The notes under the pieces were generated by a model. That model ran no database searches and was not told the DNA's origin. It saw nothing but the letters and a program-made list of their open reading frames with translations. Shown one piece after another: positions 59,960 to 64,000 of a stretch of 64,000 nucleotides of DNA (position 1 is its first letter; each line of letters opens with the position of its first letter). Made by a program: the position numbers and the translations under genes. The stretch spans positions 16,453,523 through 16,517,522 of the forward strand of contig NC_077237.1 in NCBI RefSeq assembly GCF_947179165.1, in the 5' to 3' direction. The stretch comes from Solanum dulcamara. Lineage: Eukaryota; Streptophyta; Magnoliopsida; Solanales; Solanaceae.

Positions 59960-60050
59960 CAATAATAATAATAATAAGAAGAACAACAATAATAATAAGA
60001 AGAAGAACAACAATAATAATAATAATAATATTAATAATAATAATAATAAT

Positions 60051-60091
<41 letters not shown>

Positions 60092-61526
60092 TAATAATAA
60101 CAAGAACAACAACAATAATAATAATAAGAACAACAACAATAATAATGACAGGAACAACAACAATAAAAATAACAACAACAACAATAATAATAATAACAAC
60201 AACAACAATAAGAAGAACACAATAATAACAATAACAACAATAAGAACAATAATAATAATAACAACAACAATAATAATAAGAACAAACAATAATAATAATA
60301 ATAGTAATAATAATAAGAACAAACAATAATAATAATAATAGTAATAATAATAGTAATCAACAACAACAATAATAAAAACAACAATAATAAGAACAACAAT
60401 AATAATAACAACAACAATAAGAAGAACAAACAATAATAATAATAATAATAATAGTAATAATAATAGTAATAATAGTAATAATAATAGTAATCAACAACAA
60501 CAATAATAAAAACAACAACAATAATAAGAACAACAATAATAATAAGAAAAAAAAAACAATAATAATAATAATAGTAATAATAATAATATCAAACTACTTG
60601 GAAAAATAATGAACAAAACTAAGTGCTTTAATGAAATAATCCTAACATATTCTAGATAATTAACTAACACATGCTTAGTTAATTAATCCTAACACATGCT
60701 AACTATAACAAATTTATATCATTAATTCTAATTATTCTTATATACATACTAACTAAAAAAATAAGACTATGAATCAACTAAATATAAAACGTGAAATAAT
60801 TAAGTAAAATAAAACTGAAAAAATATTTTACCTCTTTCCGGGCCAAGATTGAAAACGATGAGCGGAAGACAACTTCACCATCACCCAATAGCTTGATGGA
60901 ACTCCAATCTACAAAACAAAGAAAAAGATTTTAAAAAAAAGTTTAGACTCGAACCTTCATGGGTTCTTAGCCTAAATTTCAACTTCAATCTCCTATTTTC
61001 CGTGAAGAAAATATAGATTGAAAGCTAGAAATTTTCACAACTTTTAGGCTGGGGACAAAAGTCCAAAATCCTAGCCAAGTTAAGAAAATTTCAACTTTGG
61101 GGTGGTTAAAAAAACCCTCCTCCTTCTCCTTCTTCTTAATGAAAATATGAGCCTTTATATAGGCTCCAAAAACCCCAAGTTTTCCATGTATTTTCGATGT
61201 GGGAGTTTGGGATTTTTTTTTTTTTTTAGAAAAAACTAAAATTTTCAAAAATGCAAACTATAATTAAACTAACCTAACTAACATTGTATTTAGTAAAAAA
61301 TAAAATCTTTTAAGGTAATTTTTGAATAACCACATAAATATTAATCAAATATATAGTTATATAGAAATATGTATATTATACTAAAATTTATAAAAAGATA
61401 AAAATAGTTAAGAATAATATGAAAATATATATATTTTTTATAAAAGCTAATTGTTTCAAAATGTTCAAATTCAAAGAAACTCGATAACTAATTTGCGTTG
61501 TGGATGGCCAAAATTGGGTGTCAACA
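59340..61526 (-). mobile_element. Solo LTR, Ogre/Tat-type, minus orientation
   Basis: On the minus strand it starts TGTTGACACCCAATTTTGGC at 61526 and ends TTTTTTCGATATAACA at 59340, 2187 bp, flanked by ATATG (59335-59339 and 61527-61531). Units A-C keep the uninterrupted site. The TATA box CTATATAAAG lies at 61153-61162. It shares most of its sequence with the plus-oriented solo LTR, including the leader with GATGGTGAAGTTGTCTTCCG. Confidence 0.9.
59896..60592. repeat. (AAT)n/(AAC)n array in the inverted solo LTR
   Basis: About 700 bases of ATA/ACA triplets with AGA variants, the reverse counterpart of 56258-56614 but twice as long. All ORFs here (poly-Asn plus strand, poly-Leu/Ile minus strand) are artefacts. 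Confidence 0.95.
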
Positions 61527-61830
61527 ATATGCAACGATATTTTTTATCATGATTCGTTGATGTTACGATTGTATGAATAGATAATTTCCTTTCTTTTAAT
61601 TTAAATGTAATATGTTACATTTCATTTATTTATTAATTTTTCAAAATTCAAATATTTGAGTTGGCTACATCATGATATTAACATTTTAAATGTGTCTATC
61701 TGTGTTATTTCAAAAAAGGGATCACACCGGGCCAATGTATTTCTTCTTGGTTTGCTAGTCCATTTCTGTCTCTCAGTAATTTTTGACTTAGTTTCATGCT
61801 TAGTTCCAGAAAAAGGATTCGTTGGACTAG

Positions 61831-62989
61831 TCTCATTGGATTAGCCCGGTTCAATCCGTGATTGAGTATGATTGGACTATGATTTTTAAAAGTCATTTAA
61901 GAAAAAGTTTTTTAGCCCGATTTGAGTAAGCACGCTGCCCAAATGTTAAGAAGATTGGTGAAGTTTAGAACTTTTCATAATCAAGAATATTTTTGTAAGT
62001 TTAAGATCTTAATCTATCATTGATCATACTTGCACATTCTTTGTCGTTATTATGGTTTTGCGCTAAAAAGTCATGCACATATTCTGATATTCATGAGTTT
62101 TGTAAAAAAAATCATAATTTCATTGAAGCAGCACTACCACCTTCAAACAACCAGCAGATGTTTAAACATCTGTCTAAACAACTAACAAATATTTTCATAA
62201 CTCGATCTCCAAAATAATTAGCAAATATTTTCATATCTCTCCAAACAATTAGTTGATATTTAAAAAATTCTCATTGTCTTAACTAAAGAATCATAGAAAA
62301 TACCTAAACAACTTAGGGTTGTTTAAACAACTTCTAGTTGTTTGAACTAAACAACTTAGGGTTATTTAAACAACATCTCTCGGTTGCTTATTCCTGTTTA
62401 TATAAACAACATATCTTCTTTGCTTAAGTAACTCTTAATTGTTTTTCGACGAACTACGAAATTCTTTCAATATTTTGAATTTTTTCCATCAATTTTTTTT
62501 CATAATTTTCACAATCAAATCGAAGTGAAGAAAAAAAATGACGATGACAACATCCAAAGAAGAAGATGAATACACAAAAAAGTTGAAAATAAAGGGAAAA
62601 ATGCAGAAGAAAAAAGGCAAAGAAGTTAAGGAAGAAGAAGATGAAGGGGAAAAGGAACAAGAAAAGAAGCAAAAGGCAGATTAATAAAAAAAAGATGGAG
62701 GGAATAAGATATTTTAAATTTTGAAATATGAAAGAGGAGACTTTTTCGGTGTGTGTTTAACTCTTTTTATTTTTTACTCTAAACTTCTAAATATTCTTAT
62801 TAAACCCCCCTTTCCCATAATTAACAAAGAAGAAAAAAGAAAAAAAAATAAAAATCCTTTTTTATTCATTGAAGCTCTTGTGTATCCCTTTTAGCTCATT
62901 TTCCCATATTACATTATATTTTTAGTTTAAATACAATGTTTATTTTGATTGTTACCTAAATTTTATTGTATCGTATTGTTTAAATTCAT
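61831..62989. other. AT-rich spacer with repeated TAAACAACTT phrase
   Basis: 62150-62430 repeats a phrase like TAAACAACTTAGGGTTGTTT several times in direct and inverted order. A 48-codon open frame, 62538-62684 (plus), starts MTMTTSKEEDEYTKKLKIKG and is Lys/Glu-rich; I have no evidence that it is expressed. Nothing else is recognised. Confidence 0.4.
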
Positions 62990-63720
62990 TGTTAGGTAAT
63001 AACGAAAAGTCTCATTTTTTATAATAAGCGATTTGTGTGATCGCGTCTGTAAACAACAAATTTTCGAGCCGAGAAAAATAAATAATCAAGACCGGAAAAT
63101 TAGAGTAACAAAGTGTAATATTTGATTTCACAATATAGTGCGTGTTACAATCTCTATGATAATCCTCTAATTCTTCAAATAATATGAAACACGTTGAACT
63201 TAAATTTGATTTAGAGTCAAGGGCTTGAATAACTTGATCTTGAATCTTCGTCTTCAAATTTGGATTTGAATTATTCGTCACGAACACTTGTATGGTTATG
63301 ACGAATAGTAAATATGAACAAGTAACTTGATCTTGATCTTCTTGATATTCTTCTTCGTTCTTGATCTTGAACTTGAACTTGAATTTGATTACTTGAACTT
63401 TGTAGCTTTGTAGAGAATTTGCAGTCTTTGATTCACGAGCTCTCTTCTTGCTTCTTGTTCTTGAAAAAAAACCTTTCAAAATAATGAGGACCCCTATTTA
63501 TAGTTATAGGGAGTGGTATGAGGGTGTGATCTGATTGGTTGGTTTGAACTGACCAATCAAATTTCTTTGGTGAAGAGTTTTAATTTGATTGGTCAGAACA
63601 GTCACATATATGATTTCTAACCGTGTTATCGCGTAAATATACTATATGATTAAATATGTCAAATTTATAAATCATTAAAAAAACTTTAAGCTTTATTAAT
63701 TCATAAAAGCCTTAATATTT
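62990..63720 (-). mobile_element. 3' LTR of a Ty1/copia element, minus strand
   Basis: Lies directly downstream of copia coding sequence (63903-64000). In minus sense it has a TATA box CTATAAATAGGGG (63494-63503 region), a leader with repeated CAAGAACAAGAAGC and CAAGTTCAAG phrases, and probably ends CTAACA at 62990. The long open frame 63012-63479 has no ATG start and lies in the transcribed part of the LTR, so I do not count it as a gene. The exact LTR start is not visible. Confidence 0.55.
63496..63503 (-). promoter_or_regulatory. TATA box of the copia LTR
   Basis: Minus strand TATAAATA within ACTATAAATAGGGGTCC, a strong plant core promoter. Confidence 0.6.
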
Positions 63721-63902
63721 TATCCTTGTTCCTAAACATTGTCTTCATCATGAGAATGGACTGAGTTGTTTGACAATGTTGAACCGTCATTCACAACTTT
63801 GTTTGATCTCCTTGAACCCAGCTCTTGGGATCTCTAGTCTTCTAGGTAGAGTTACCGCCATGATGACTTGTCCTAAGCCTTAAACATTCCCTTAGATGAT
63901 CT

Positions 63903-64000
63903 TTAAACTGCCTCTCTAACTAGGCCTTTTGTAAGTGGATCCGATACATTATCTCTATACTTTATATAGTCAATAGTAATAATTGCACTAGAAAGTAATT
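63903..64000 (-). pseudogene. Ty1/copia RNase H C-terminus, partial at the window edge
   Basis: The minus strand reads AIITIDYIKYRDNVSDPLTK, GLVREAV and a TAA at 63903-63905. The DN(V/I)xDPLTKGL motif is the conserved end of copia RNase H. The text continues after the stop as RSSKGMFKA, so the stop may be premature. The rest of the element lies outside the window. Confidence 0.75.

Larger units (their letters stand above)
58675..61830 (-). pseudogene. Tandem unit D of the unidentified gene family, split by an inverted solo LTR
   Basis: Unit sequence is at 58675-59339 and 61527-61830, separated by a solo LTR; the acidic C-terminal code (Asp/Glu run, 58573-58680, in the minus strand) lies at the C/D border. 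The minus strand reads NLRVTSAYRLQ, FVMVNETTAKDTEFNYAIYD and DIKE. The right edge of the array is at about 61830, where similarity to units A-C stops after AAAAAGGATTCGT. Confidence 0.6.

Noticed and set aside
63012..63479. 155-codon minus-strand ORF as a gene
   Set aside because: It has no ATG at its start (TTG), lies downstream of a TATA box inside a copia LTR and consists of repeated CAAGTTCAAG phrases.

Overview
This 64 kb window is nuclear DNA from a flowering plant, almost certainly a nightshade (Solanaceae, probably Solanum or a close relative). The evidence is the spliced, AT-rich genes with GT-AG introns, the plant annexin and DUF4057 genes, and repeat families typical of Solanaceae: RTE-type LINEs with a (TTG)n tail, a MITE starting CTATGTTGCTCGGACTC, chromovirus LTRs starting TGTAATGACCCGTTAGG, and Ogre/Tat-type LTRs starting TGTTGACACCC. 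The species cannot be named from the sequence alone.

Three genes look alive. A C2-domain protein runs off the left edge (1-613, minus). A five-exon DUF4057-family gene lies at 12142-15260 (plus). A five-exon annexin of 316 residues lies at 25766-30280 (minus). A broken cytochrome P450 gene (plus, three recognisable exons, 23347-25389) sits just downstream of the annexin gene, with a 60-bp stray copy of DUF4057 exon 5 between them.

Layout. 1-12 kb: C2 gene, a 5'-truncated RTE LINE, a TIR element, a solo LTR with perfect 5-bp duplication, nested PIF/Harbinger-like elements and an LTR fragment. 12-15.3 kb: DUF4057 gene with a MITE in intron 2. 15.4-22.8 kb: LTR fragments with several tandem repeats, a MITE and a 2.2 kb RTE LINE carrying a decayed reverse transcriptase. 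23-30.3 kb: P450 relic and annexin gene, whose introns hold two LINE fragments. 31.3-32.3 kb: a Mutator-like foldback element. 32.4-61.8 kb: a tandem array of about 1.9 kb units (A, B, C, D), each with minus-strand remains of one unidentified protein gene. The array is split by about 20 kb of nested retrotransposons (copia 3' half; inverted chromovirus halves; an Ogre-type element with a 5 kb LTR, an extra ORF1 and gag, inserted in the chromovirus reverse transcriptase) and by two solo Ogre/Tat-type LTRs in opposite orientation. 63-64 kb: LTR and coding end of a minus-strand copia element.

The intact genes do not form a pathway together. The most interesting material is structural: the unidentified tandem gene family, a gag::reverse-transcriptase chimeric ORF made by nested insertion plus deletion, a 2.8 kb inverted repeat, a 22-bp micro-insertion of a LINE tail, and LTRs that carry kilobase-scale trinucleotide arrays. 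I saw no rRNA, tRNA or CRISPR. All calls come from reading and translating the sequence by eye; no database search was run.
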